Made by a program: the position numbers and the translations under genes. Below are positions 24,931 through 33,639 of a stretch of DNA of 64,000 nucleotides, piece by piece. Position 1 is the first letter of the stretch, and every line of letters starts with the position of its first letter. Under the pieces are notes generated by a model, which ran no database searches, was not told where the DNA came from, and saw only the letters and a program-made list of their open reading frames with translations. Origin of the DNA: Roseateles depolymerans (GTDB lineage Bacteria; Pseudomonadota; Gammaproteobacteria; Burkholderiales; Burkholderiaceae_C); contig QFOD01000021.1 in the NCBI GenBank assembly GCA_003241055.1, forward strand, positions 40,251 to 104,250, in the 5' to 3' direction.

Positions 24931-27420
24931 ATGAAACGCAGCCTTCGCCCGGCCCTCGCGGCCCCGGGTACCCCGATTCAATGGGCCGTGATGGCCTTGC
25001 TGGCGGGCTCGGTGCCTGCCTGGGCGCAGACGGCGCCGGCCAAGCCCGCCGACAACAAACTGCCCGAGGTGGTCGTCACCGCGACCAAGAAGACCACCTC
25101 GCTGCAGAAGACACCGGTCGCGGTGACCGCCTTGAGTGCCGAGACGCTGGAAGACGCCCACATGTCCACCATCCTGGACATCGTGCATCTGGTGCCTGGC
25201 CTGCAGGCCACGGCCCAGGGTGACCACGGGGTCACGACGATGACGCTGCGCGGCATCGGCAACGACACCGCCAAGACCGAGTACGCCGACCCTGAGGTCG
25301 CGCTGTTCGTGAACGGCATCTACACCGCCCGCCCCGAAGGTGCGGCGGCGCTGATGTTCGACATGGCGGGTGTCGAGGTGTTGCGCGGCCCGCAGGGCAC
25401 GCTGTGGGGGCGCAATTCCACCGTGGGCGCGGTGAACTTCAAGACTGCGCCGGCTGACCTCAAGAACCAGTCCGGCAATGCCGAGGTCGGCATGGGCAAT
25501 TACGGCCGGCTGGGCATGCGTGGGCATTTCAACCTGCCGCTGGCCAAGGACATGGCCGTGCGCTTCGCGTTCGCGCATGAGCAGCACGACGGTTATGTGG
25601 ACTACCAGAACCCGGTGCGCTACACGGTGGCGCAGCAGCAGGCCGCCTGGCTGGCGGCCAGTTCGAGCAACACGCTCGCGCAGTGGAAGCCCATCAACTA
25701 CAACCTGTTCGTGCAGGGCGGGCAGAAGTATTCGGCGCAGGATCAGACCGGCGCGCGGGTGAGCTTTGCCTGGCAGCCCACGCCCGAACTGCGCTGGGAC
25801 ATCTCCTACGAGCGCTTCCAGGATCGCGGCACGCCGTCCATGGCGCTGGTGCAGCGGCCGCGCGAGGGCCAGAAGTTCTGGTCGGCGCTGATCGACACCG
25901 CGCCCTACCTGCACCGTGATTCCGACGTGATCCGCAGCCGGGTGGACTACGACCTGAGCCCGGGGCTGCGCCTGAGCTACGTGGCCGGCGTCAGCAAGTT
26001 CTCCGGCTCCGGCACCTTCGACCAGGACATGGGCCAGGGCGGCTCGCCCACCAGCTTCGCCACCGGCGGTGCGGGCTTCCAGGAGGACCGCACCAACTGG
26101 AGCAAGTACCGCTCGCACAGCCATGAGGTGCAGCTGCAGTCCACCGGCAAGCAGGAGCTGGACTGGATCCTGGGTCTGTACTACGGCGCCGAGAACAACG
26201 GCATCCGCTTTGACATCCCCATCTTCAACGGCACGCAGGAGGGCACGGTGGGCTGGCAGGGCAGCTTCATCCAGCCCAAGGAGACCGTGGACACCAAGGC
26301 CGTGTTCGGCCAGGCCACCTGGAACCTGACCGATGCGCTGCACCTGACCGGCGGCGTGCGCTACACCCGCGACGTGCGCGAGAACATCAATGGCCGCGGC
26401 CACGGCTGGGCCTATGACCCGGCCTACCCGGCCGTGCCGGTGGACCCGGGCTGCGACACCAGCGGCGTCAACCTCAAGGGCGGCTGCGGCTTCGGCGAGG
26501 GCGACGTCAACGACGGCCGCTACTCCGGCAGCAAGGCCACCTGGCTGGCGCGCGTGAGCTACGACCTGTCCAAGACCGACATGGTCTACGCCAGCGTGGC
26601 GACCGGCTACAAGTCTGGCGGCCTGCAGGACCGCGGTGCGACCTACAAGCCCGAGAACCTGACCAGCTACGAGGCCGGCTACAAGACCACGCTGCTGGAC
26701 GGGGCGATGACCTTCAACACGGCTGTCTATCACCTGAACTTCCGCGACTTCCAGTTCGGCGCGCCGGCCATCGATCCGAGCGGCGCGCGCTTCTTCGGCT
26801 TCTCCAATGCCAAGGGCGCCAAGGTCAGCGGCCTGGAGTTCGAGGTGGCGGTGAACCCGACGGCCAATGACCGCGTTCATCTGTCCGGCGCCTTCACCAA
26901 GAGCAAGCTGGGCGAGCTGATCGGCTTCTCCAACGACTACACGCTGCCGCCCTGCAGCGACCCGCGGGCCTACAACAAGCCGGGCGACCCCACCAGCGGC
27001 TACATCAGCGCCAACTGCCTGGACGTGACCGGCAACAAGATGCCGCACGCCCCCACCTTCAGCGCCACGCTGCTGTGGGAGCACAGCTTCCATCTGGCCA
27101 ACGAGGCCACGCTGGCGCCGCGCATCGCGCTGCACTACGAGACCAAGAGCTATCTGTCGGTCTTCAACCTGGCCGAGGGCAATGCGCGTTTCAACCCCGC
27201 GCAATACGGCGGCGTCAGCGACGGCGACATGCAGAAGTCCTATGCCCGGCTGGACATCGGCGCGCGCTACACGGCCAAGAACTGGTACGCCGACCTGTTC
27301 GTGCGCAACGTCAGCGACGGCAAGGTCAAGACCAGTGCCGGCGGCGGCGCCAACGGCGTGTTCACCGCGCAATACAAGCCGCCCCGCACCATCGGCCTGA
27401 ACGTCGGGACGGACTTCTAA
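24931..27420 (+). CDS. TonB-dependent outer membrane receptor
   Basis: This outer membrane active importer has 829 aa. The signal peptide ends at about Ala32 (VPAWA before QTAP). A plug domain starts near LPEVVVTATKK and holds GLQATAQGDHGVTTMTLRGIG and VEVLRGPQGTLWGRNSTVGAVNF, then a 22-strand-type barrel ends in a C-terminal phenylalanine. AGGAGA lies 8 nt before the ATG. Given the LacI operators in front and the sugar importer and beta-glucosidase behind, I infer uptake of an oligosaccharide or aryl-glucoside and not iron. No SusD-like partner is present. Confidence 0.92.
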   Translation: MKRSLRPALAAPGTPIQWAVMALLAGSVPAWAQTAPAKPADNKLPEVVVTATKKTTSLQKTPVAVTALSAETLEDAHMSTILDIVHLVPGLQATAQGDHGVTTMTLRGIGNDTAKTEYADPEVALFVNGIYTARPEGAAALMFDMAGVEVLRGPQGTLWGRNSTVGAVNFKTAPADLKNQSGNAEVGMGNYGRLGMRGHFNLPLAKDMAVRFAFAHEQHDGYVDYQNPVRYTVAQQQAAWLAASSSNTLAQWKPINYNLFVQGGQKYSAQDQTGARVSFAWQPTPELRWDISYERFQDRGTPSMALVQRPREGQKFWSALIDTAPYLHRDSDVIRSRVDYDLSPGLRLSYVAGVSKFSGSGTFDQDMGQGGSPTSFATGGAGFQEDRTNWSKYRSHSHEVQLQSTGKQELDWILGLYYGAENNGIRFDIPIFNGTQEGTVGWQGSFIQPKETVDTKAVFGQATWNLTDALHLTGGVRYTRDVRENINGRGHGWAYDPAYPAVPVDPGCDTSGVNLKGGCGFGEGDVNDGRYSGSKATWLARVSYDLSKTDMVYASVATGYKSGGLQDRGATYKPENLTSYEAGYKTTLLDGAMTFNTAVYHLNFRDFQFGAPAIDPSGARFFGFSNAKGAKVSGLEFEVAVNPTANDRVHLSGAFTKSKLGELIGFSNDYTLPPCSDPRAYNKPGDPTSGYISANCLDVTGNKMPHAPTFSATLLWEHSFHLANEATLAPRIALHYETKSYLSVFNLAEGNARFNPAQYGGVSDGDMQKSYARLDIGARYTAKNWYADLFVRNVSDGKVKTSAGGGANGVFTAQYKPPRTIGLNVGTDF

Positions 27421-27495
27421 GCCGGGTCTTTCCCGCATGGGCGGACGGCCTCGCCACAGAACAATTCCACGCCGTCCGCCACCCTTCTGCCTCCC

Positions 27496-28773
27496 ATGTC
27501 CAACGCCACCTCCCCCCCGGTCATCGGCCTGTGTCGCCGCAGTCTGCTGCTCGCCCCGCTGGCGCTGGCGGGCGCGGCGCACGCGCTGCCGGCGGCCCAG
27601 CCGCTCACGCTGGCCAGCTTTCCCGACCTCGACCGCGCCGCCAAGGCCGAACAGGCCGCCTGGGACCGTGCCCATCCGGGCACGCCGCTGCGCATCGTGT
27701 CGCGCAACTACGCCGACCACCACAACGCGATGAGCGCGGTGCTGGCCACCGGCAGCGGCCAGCCGGACGTGATGGCGCTGGATCTGCGCTTCATCGGCAA
27801 GTTCGCCGCCGGCGGCGGGCTGGAGGATCTGCTGCAGTCCCCGTATGACGCCGGCCCGCTGCTGGCCGGCTTGCCCGCGTTCTCGGTGACGCAGGGCCGC
27901 TCGCCCAAGGGCGCGCTGGTGGCCATGCCCACCGACATCGGCCCCGGCACGCTGCTGTACCGCCAGGACCTGCTGCAGCGCGCCGGCCTGCAGGAGGGCG
28001 ACCTGACCGCCTCCTGGCCCGGCTTCATCGCCGCCGGCCGCGAGCTCAAGCGCGCCACCGGCGCCGCCTTGCTGACCGATGCGGCCGAGCTGCGCGACAT
28101 CCTGCTGCGCGTGGGCCTGCAGGACGGCGAGGGCATCTACTTCGGCCGCCAGGGCGAGGTGCTGGTGGGCAACGAGCGCTTCCAGCGCGCCTTCGAGCTG
28201 GGCCTGGCGGTGCGCCGCGCGGGCCTGGACCTGAAGGCGCCGTCCTGGACCAATGAATGGGGAGCGGCCTTCCGCCAGGGCCGTGTCGCCACGCAGATGA
28301 TGGGCTGCTGGCTGGCCGGTCACCTGAAGAACTGGCTGGCGCCCGAGCAGGCCGGCCTGTGGCGCAGCGCGCCGCTGCCCGGCGGCCTGGTGGCCAGCTA
28401 TGGCGGCAGCTTCTATGCCATCCCGCGCAACGCGCCCAACAAGGCCGCGGCCTGGGCCTTCATACGCCAGATGGTGTTCGACCGCGCGACACAGCTGCAG
28501 TCGCTGCGCGTGCTGGACGCCTTCCCCGCGCTGCTGTCCGCGCAGGATGACGCGGTGATGGAAGAACCCATTCCCTACCTGGGCGGCCAGCGCGCCCGGC
28601 TGCTGTGGCGCGACATCGCGCGGCGCGTGCCGGCCACGCCGGTGCACAAGCACGACTCGCTGGCCACCGCCGTGGTGCGCAGCGCCTTCGAGGATGTGGT
28701 GTCCCAGAACCGTCCCATTCCCGAGGCGCTGGCCGAAGCCCGCGACCTGGTGATACGCCGAGCCCGCCGATGA
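27496..28773 (+). CDS. ABC sugar transporter, substrate-binding protein
   Basis: This is a periplasmic extracellular-solute-binding protein of family 1 type (425 aa). It has an N-terminal export signal with adjacent arginines (CRRSLLLAPLALAGAAHA). The body contains typical segments such as PTDIGPGTLLYRQDLLQRAGL and GSFYAIPRNAPNKAAAWAFIRQMV. It begins 75 nt after the TonB receptor and overlaps the first permease gene by 4 nt (ATGA). It would deliver the sugar imported across the outer membrane to the inner-membrane permeases. Confidence 0.9.
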   Translation: MSNATSPPVIGLCRRSLLLAPLALAGAAHALPAAQPLTLASFPDLDRAAKAEQAAWDRAHPGTPLRIVSRNYADHHNAMSAVLATGSGQPDVMALDLRFIGKFAAGGGLEDLLQSPYDAGPLLAGLPAFSVTQGRSPKGALVAMPTDIGPGTLLYRQDLLQRAGLQEGDLTASWPGFIAAGRELKRATGAALLTDAAELRDILLRVGLQDGEGIYFGRQGEVLVGNERFQRAFELGLAVRRAGLDLKAPSWTNEWGAAFRQGRVATQMMGCWLAGHLKNWLAPEQAGLWRSAPLPGGLVASYGGSFYAIPRNAPNKAAAWAFIRQMVFDRATQLQSLRVLDAFPALLSAQDDAVMEEPIPYLGGQRARLLWRDIARRVPATPVHKHDSLATAVVRSAFEDVVSQNRPIPEALAEARDLVIRRARR

Positions 28774-29687
28774 AAAAGCTGCTGCCCTACGCGTTCATCG
28801 CGCCCTTCTTCGTGCTGTTCGCGGTGTTCGCGCTGTTCCCGATGTTGTTCTCGCTGTGGCTGTCATTCCACCAGTGGGAGCCCTCCGAGGGCCTGGCCGC
28901 GATGCGCTGGGTGGGCCTGGAGAACTACGCCTTCGGCCTGACCGATCCCTGGTTCCTGCAGGGCCTGTGGAACACCGCGTGGCTGGGCCTGGCCGCCGGC
29001 CTGCCCCAGCACCTGGTGGCGCTGCCGCTGGCCTTCTTCATCCACCGCCGCGTGCGCCGCGGCCGCGACCTGGTGGTGGGCGCCTATTTCGTGCCCTACA
29101 TCAGCTCCAGCGTCGCGATCGCGCTGATCTTCGCGACGCTCTACTCCAAGGACTACGGCCTCATCAACGCCGCGCTGGCCGAGCTCACGCGCGTGCCGCT
29201 GATCGGCGCCTGGCTGCCTTTTGACCCGGCGGCCCTGCCGGACTGGCTGGGCGACGCGGCCTACACCAAGCCCGCGGTCGCCTTCGTGGTGTTCTGGCGC
29301 TATCTCGGCTGGAACCTGGTGCTCTACCTGACCGCGATGCAGACGCTGGACGACGAGATCTTCCAGGCCGCCAAGCTGGACGGCGCCGGTAATTGGCGCC
29401 AGTTCTTCAGCATCGCGCTGCCCCAGCTGCGGCCCATGGTCTTTCTGGCGGTCACGCTGACGCTGATCGGCTCGCTGCAGCTGTTCGAGGAGCCCTTCAT
29501 CCTGGTGGACACCGAGAAGGGCGTGGCCCGCTCGGTGATGACGGCGGCCATCTTCATGTACCAGACCGCGTTCAATGATGGCGACTTCGGCACCGCGTCC
29601 GCGCTGGCCTGGGCGCTGTTCGCGCTGATCGCGGCGCTGACCTGGGCCAATGCCCGGCTGTTTGGCAAGGGAGGCTCCCATGCGTGA
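28770..29687 (+). CDS. ABC sugar transporter permease, MalF/UgpA type
   Basis: This is the first inner-membrane permease subunit of the carbohydrate importer (305 aa, about six membrane helices). The cytoplasmic coupling-loop motif is visible (EIFQAAKLDGAGNWRQFFSIALPQLRP, the EAA motif). Its start overlaps the binding-protein stop and its end overlaps the next permease by 8 nt. No ATPase gene accompanies the three transport genes, so a shared MsiK-type ATPase encoded elsewhere must energise it. Confidence 0.9.
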   Translation: MKKLLPYAFIAPFFVLFAVFALFPMLFSLWLSFHQWEPSEGLAAMRWVGLENYAFGLTDPWFLQGLWNTAWLGLAAGLPQHLVALPLAFFIHRRVRRGRDLVVGAYFVPYISSSVAIALIFATLYSKDYGLINAALAELTRVPLIGAWLPFDPAALPDWLGDAAYTKPAVAFVVFWRYLGWNLVLYLTAMQTLDDEIFQAAKLDGAGNWRQFFSIALPQLRPMVFLAVTLTLIGSLQLFEEPFILVDTEKGVARSVMTAAIFMYQTAFNDGDFGTASALAWALFALIAALTWANARLFGKGGSHA

Positions 29688-30507
29688 GGCCCGCGGCCCC
29701 TCCTGGGGCGCCTGGCTGGTGCTGGGTGCCGGCGCGCTGCTGGTGCTGGCGCCGTTCTATTTCACCTTCGTGTTCGGCACCCACCAGCGCACCAGCATCT
29801 TCAACGTGCCGCCGCCGCTGTGGTTTGGCGACGCTGCCGCGCAAAACCTGGACCTGCTGCTGGGCAGCATCCCGTTCTGGCGCAATCTGGGCATCTCGCT
29901 GTATGTGGCCCTGGCCACCACGGCGCTGAACCTGCTGTTCTGCTCGGCGGCCGGCTATGCGTTCGCGCTGCTGAAGTTCCGCGGCCGCGACCAGCTGTTC
30001 GGCGTCGTGCTGGCCACCATGATGGTGCCCAGCTTCCTGAACATGATCCCCAGCTTCATGGTGATGCAGTGGCTGGGCTGGCTGGATCAGCCTCGGGCGC
30101 TCTACATCCCCGCGGGCTGCGGCGCTTTAGGCGTGTTCCTGATGCGCCAGGCGGCGCTGCAGTCGGTGCCGCGCGAGCTGCTGTCGGCCGCGCGCATGGA
30201 TGGCGCGGGTGAATGGCGGGTGTTCTGGAGCGTGGTGCTGCCGCTGCTGCGCCCGGCCCTGGGCACATTGGCGCTGATCACCTTCATCGCCAGCTGGAAC
30301 AACTTCATGGCGCCGCTGGTGGTCATGCGTGCGGTCGAGAACTACACGCTGCCGCTGGCGCTGCGCGCGATGCAAAGCCCCAACAACACCGAGTGGGGCG
30401 CCCTGATGCTGGGCAGCGCGCTGGCCCTGCTGCCCCTGCTCGTCGTCTATCTCTTCAGCGCCCGCAAGCTGGTCGCCGGCATCGCGGCCGGCGCGGTCAA
30501 GGGCTGA
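29680..30507 (+). CDS. ABC sugar transporter permease, MalG type
   Basis: This is the second permease subunit of the importer (275 aa). It has an EAA-type loop (ELLSAARMDGAGEWRVFWSVVLPLLRPALGTLALITFI), six hydrophobic segments and the short C-terminal tail SARKLVAGIAAGAVKG typical of MalG-like proteins. GGGAGG lies 5 nt before the ATG, and the gene overlaps the upstream permease by 8 nt. The beta-glucosidase gene follows after 36 nt. Confidence 0.9.
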   Translation: MREARGPSWGAWLVLGAGALLVLAPFYFTFVFGTHQRTSIFNVPPPLWFGDAAAQNLDLLLGSIPFWRNLGISLYVALATTALNLLFCSAAGYAFALLKFRGRDQLFGVVLATMMVPSFLNMIPSFMVMQWLGWLDQPRALYIPAGCGALGVFLMRQAALQSVPRELLSAARMDGAGEWRVFWSVVLPLLRPALGTLALITFIASWNNFMAPLVVMRAVENYTLPLALRAMQSPNNTEWGALMLGSALALLPLLVVYLFSARKLVAGIAAGAVKG

Positions 30508-30543
30508 CCCTCCCCCGGCGTTCTCGTCATTTCCGCCTTCACG

Positions 30544-31905
30544 ATGAATCTCCTCGACCTCACCTCCCGTCTCGACGCCGACACCCTGGCCCAGGCCTTT
30601 CCGCCGGGCTTCCGCTGGGGTGCGGCCACCAGCGCCGCGCAGATCGAGGGCGCGGCGTTCACCGACGGCAAGGCCGCGTCCATCTGGGACAGCTTCTGCC
30701 GCGAGGCGGGCCGCATCAACGACGGCTCCAACATCGACGTCGCCTGCGACCACTACCACCGCTACCCGGAAGACGTGGCGCTGATGCGCGGCCTGGGCCT
30801 GGACAACTACCGCTTCTCCTTTTCCTGGCCGCGGCTGCAGCCGCTGGGGCAGGGCGCCTGGAACGAGGCCGGCTTCGCCTTCTACGACCGCCTCATCGAC
30901 GAGCTGCTGGCCGCCGGCATCCAGCCGCACGCGACGCTCTATCACTGGGATCTGCCGCAGGCGCTGCACGACAGCATCGGCGGCTGGCTGTCGCGCGACA
31001 TCGTGCCGCGCTTTGCCGACTACGCCGCCGAGATCGCGCGCCGCTTCGGTGACCGTCTGGCCAGCATCGCCACGCTCAACGAGCCCTGGTGCGTGGCCAC
31101 GCTGGGCTACCAGACCGCGCAGTTCGCGCCCGGCCACACCAGCCGCGCGGAGGCCTCCCAGGTGTCGCACCACCTGATGCTGGCCCACGGCGACGCCATC
31201 CAGGCGATGCGGGCGCACACGCGCGCGCCGCTGGGCATCGTGCTCAACCACACGCCGGCCTACCCGGCCGAGCCCACCGACGCCGACCGCCAGGCCGCGC
31301 AGATCGACGACGGCCTGAGCGTGCGCTGGTACATGGACCCGATCTTCCGCGGTGCCTACTCGGCCGATCTGATCGAACACCTGGGCGCCGACGCGCCGCG
31401 CATCGAGGCCGGTGACCTGGCCCGCATCCGCCAGCCGCTGGACTTTCTGGGCATCAACTTCTACACGCGCAGCTTCATCAGCACGCGCCAGCCGCCGGTG
31501 CCGGCGCCGGGCGAGCAGGGCTTCACCGACATGGGCTGGGAGATCTACCCGCTGGCACTCACGCAGCATCTGGTGAGGCTGTCGCGCGAGTACGCGCTGC
31601 CGCCGCTCTACATCACCGAGAACGGCATGGCCAATGCCGATCAACTGGTCGACGGGCGGGTGGCGGATGTGGAGCGCATTGCCTATCTCGGCGCTCATCT
31701 GCAGGCTCTCGCCGCGGCCATGGCCCTGGGTGTGGACCTGCGCGGCTACTTCTACTGGAGCCTGCTCGACAACTTTGAATGGAACTCCGGCTACACCAAG
31801 CGCTTCGGGCTTTTTCACGTGGACTATGCGACGCAGGCCCGCGTCGCCAAGGACAGCGCGCATTGGTATCAGGGCCTGATCGCACGCCATCGCGCGCTGC
31901 GCTGA
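30544..31905 (+). CDS. Beta-glucosidase, glycoside hydrolase family 1
   Basis: This retaining beta-glucosidase has 453 aa. The acid/base Glu180 lies in TLNEPW and the nucleophile Glu359 in YITENGMA. The N-terminal signature FRWGAATSAAQIEGA is clear, and the C-terminus (NFEWNSGYTKRFGLFHVDY) holds the sugar-binding tryptophan region. No signal peptide is seen, so it acts in the cytoplasm on sugars brought in by the preceding ABC system, releasing glucose from cellobiose or aryl-glucosides. It is the last gene of the LacI-controlled locus. Confidence 0.95.
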   Translation: MNLLDLTSRLDADTLAQAFPPGFRWGAATSAAQIEGAAFTDGKAASIWDSFCREAGRINDGSNIDVACDHYHRYPEDVALMRGLGLDNYRFSFSWPRLQPLGQGAWNEAGFAFYDRLIDELLAAGIQPHATLYHWDLPQALHDSIGGWLSRDIVPRFADYAAEIARRFGDRLASIATLNEPWCVATLGYQTAQFAPGHTSRAEASQVSHHLMLAHGDAIQAMRAHTRAPLGIVLNHTPAYPAEPTDADRQAAQIDDGLSVRWYMDPIFRGAYSADLIEHLGADAPRIEAGDLARIRQPLDFLGINFYTRSFISTRQPPVPAPGEQGFTDMGWEIYPLALTQHLVRLSREYALPPLYITENGMANADQLVDGRVADVERIAYLGAHLQALAAAMALGVDLRGYFYWSLLDNFEWNSGYTKRFGLFHVDYATQARVAKDSAHWYQGLIARHRALR

Positions 31906-31918
31906 GCCAGACGGCTCA
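31903..31918 (+). terminator. Possible stem-loop terminator at the end of the beta-glucosidase gene
   Basis: TGAGCC and GGCTCA pair around AGAC, with the stop codon inside the first arm. No T-run follows, so termination efficiency is doubtful. Confidence 0.35.
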
Positions 31919-32349
31919 ACCCGCGCCGTGACGCCTGCTCGCGCAGGCTGTCCGCGAACTGTCGCGGCGTGAAGCAATACGGGGTCGGATCTTGCGGGAT
32001 TTCCCTGATTTGCCGCTCGGCTAGGGCGACAATCAACGCAGGAGTGTCTTGATCCCGCTCCCCGCGAATCCGGCGTGCCAGCTCTGGTGCCCTGTCGGTG
32101 TCCCGCGCTCCTCAACGGGCCTGGACGGCTCGACTTGTTGCGTCAGGCATGCATTCCTCCGCGTTTGCACCAATTTGGCAACGGCAAATCGGTCACTTTC
32201 AGGCGCTAAGCTGCGAGGGTGATTAATTCCGTACGCCCGTGCGTGGCTGGCCCTGATCGGTCGGGCGCTGAAGGGTGCGGCATCCGGTTTCGTTGGGGCG
32301 CGGGAGTCAATCAAGAATGACCCGTGGACAGTGCGGATGAGTTGAGCGA
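31919..32349. other. Gene-free stretch of about 430 bp before the HD-GYP gene
   Basis: I see no supported gene here. The second half is lower in GC than its surroundings. A GACAAT hexamer near 32027 could be a -10 box, which would give the HD-GYP gene a long leader. Short inverted repeats exist, but none is strong enough to call as an RNA. Confidence 0.4.
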
Positions 32350-33639
32350 ATGCAGGACAGAACGACAGATCCATTGATCGACGTTAATCAGCTGGCGGTG
32401 GGGATGTTCATCCACCTGGACCTGGGCTGGATGTCGCATCCGTTCCCGCTTTCCAGCTTCAAGATCACGTCGTCCGATCAGCTGCTGGTGCTGCGGCGCC
32501 TGGGCCTGACCCAGGTGCGCTGGAGTCCGTCCAAGAGCGATCTGTCGCTCAACCCCGCCGCCTCGCCGCTGCCGGCGCCAGAGCCGGCCGCCGCTTCCCA
32601 GAGTGCGACCCCCGATCCCGAGGCGCTGGCCCGCGAGGCCCACCGCCGTGCGCTGCAGGCCCAGCGGGATGCGCTGCGGCTGTGCGAAGCCCAGTACGGC
32701 GAAGCGGTCGAGGGCTATCGCGGCATGGTCCATCTGGTGCAGGGTTCGCCCCACGAGGCTCGCGATCAGGCCGAGAGCCTGACGGCGGCGCTGCTCGACA
32801 AGATGCTGGTCGAGGACGACCTCAACATGCGGCTGCTGAACGAGGCCGCCGGCGACCGCTCGACCGCGCATGCGCTGAACGTCTGCATCATCTCGCTGCT
32901 GCTAGGCCGGGCCTTCGGGCTGGGCCGCGAGGAGATGATGGAGCTGGGCATGGGGGCGCTGCTGCACGACGTCGGCAAGCTCGAGGTGGCGCCGCGCCTG
33001 CGTCATCGCGACGAGAGCTTCACCTCGGCGGAGACCCAGGCCTACCAGCAGCATGTGGTCAAGGGCGTGGCCATGGGCCAGGCCATGGGCCTGCAGCCGG
33101 GGCCGCTGCTCATCATTGCGCAGCACCATGAGCATGCGGACGGCAGCGGCTTCCCGCAGCGCATCAACATGGACCGCATGAGCACCGCCGCGCGCATCGT
33201 CGCGCTGGTGAACCGTTTCGACGGCCTGTGCAACCCGGTGGTCACCTCCAAGGCGCTGACGCCGCATGAGGCCCTGTCGCTGATCTTCGCGCAGGGACGC
33301 ACCCGCTTCGACGCCACCATGCTGAACGCCTTCATCCGCATGATGGGCGTGTACCCGCCCGGCTCCACCGTGCAGCTGACGGACGATCGCTACGCGCTGG
33401 TGATGTCGGTCAATCCGGGCCGGCCGCTCAAGCCCCGCGTGATGGTTCACGACCTCAAGGTGCCGCGCGAAGAGGCCCTGGTGCTGAACCTGGAAGACAT
33501 GCCCGACCTCGGCATCCGTCGCAGCCTCAAGCCGCAGTTCCTGCCGCGCAGCGCGCTCGACTACCTGGCGCCGCGCTCCCGCATCGCCTACTTCTTCGAC
33601 GCCGCCACCAGCACCATCCCCGGGGAGCTGGCGGCGTGA
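32350..33639 (+). CDS. HD-GYP domain cyclic-di-GMP phosphodiesterase (DUF3391 N-terminus)
   Basis: This 429-aa protein would hydrolyse c-di-GMP. An N-terminal DUF3391 segment (VNQLAVGMFIHLDLGWMSHPF) is followed by a charged helical linker and the HD-GYP domain at about residues 165-330. The metal-binding HD reads LLHDVGKLEV. The GYP signature is HHEHADGSGFPQRI, so Tyr is replaced by Phe, a known tolerated variant. A C-terminal extension of ~90 residues follows. The next gene, a GGDEF-EAL protein, starts inside its stop codon (GTGA), which suggests the two act together. No membrane segment is seen. Confidence 0.9.
   Translation: MQDRTTDPLIDVNQLAVGMFIHLDLGWMSHPFPLSSFKITSSDQLLVLRRLGLTQVRWSPSKSDLSLNPAASPLPAPEPAAASQSATPDPEALAREAHRRALQAQRDALRLCEAQYGEAVEGYRGMVHLVQGSPHEARDQAESLTAALLDKMLVEDDLNMRLLNEAAGDRSTAHALNVCIISLLLGRAFGLGREEMMELGMGALLHDVGKLEVAPRLRHRDESFTSAETQAYQQHVVKGVAMGQAMGLQPGPLLIIAQHHEHADGSGFPQRINMDRMSTAARIVALVNRFDGLCNPVVTSKALTPHEALSLIFAQGRTRFDATMLNAFIRMMGVYPPGSTVQLTDDRYALVMSVNPGRPLKPRVMVHDLKVPREEALVLNLEDMPDLGIRRSLKPQFLPRSALDYLAPRSRIAYFFDAATSTIPGELAA

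Noticed and set aside
24832..28653. A 1273-codon open frame on the minus strand across the TonB receptor and binding-protein genes
   Set aside because: It is a GC-bias shadow: composition is His/Gln/Arg/Ala-rich, no domain is recognisable, and the plus-strand genes it covers have clear motifs.
31919..32349. Possible small gene or RNA in the gap after the beta-glucosidase
   Set aside because: Candidate frames on both strands lack start sites and similarity, and no hairpin with a T-run is present.
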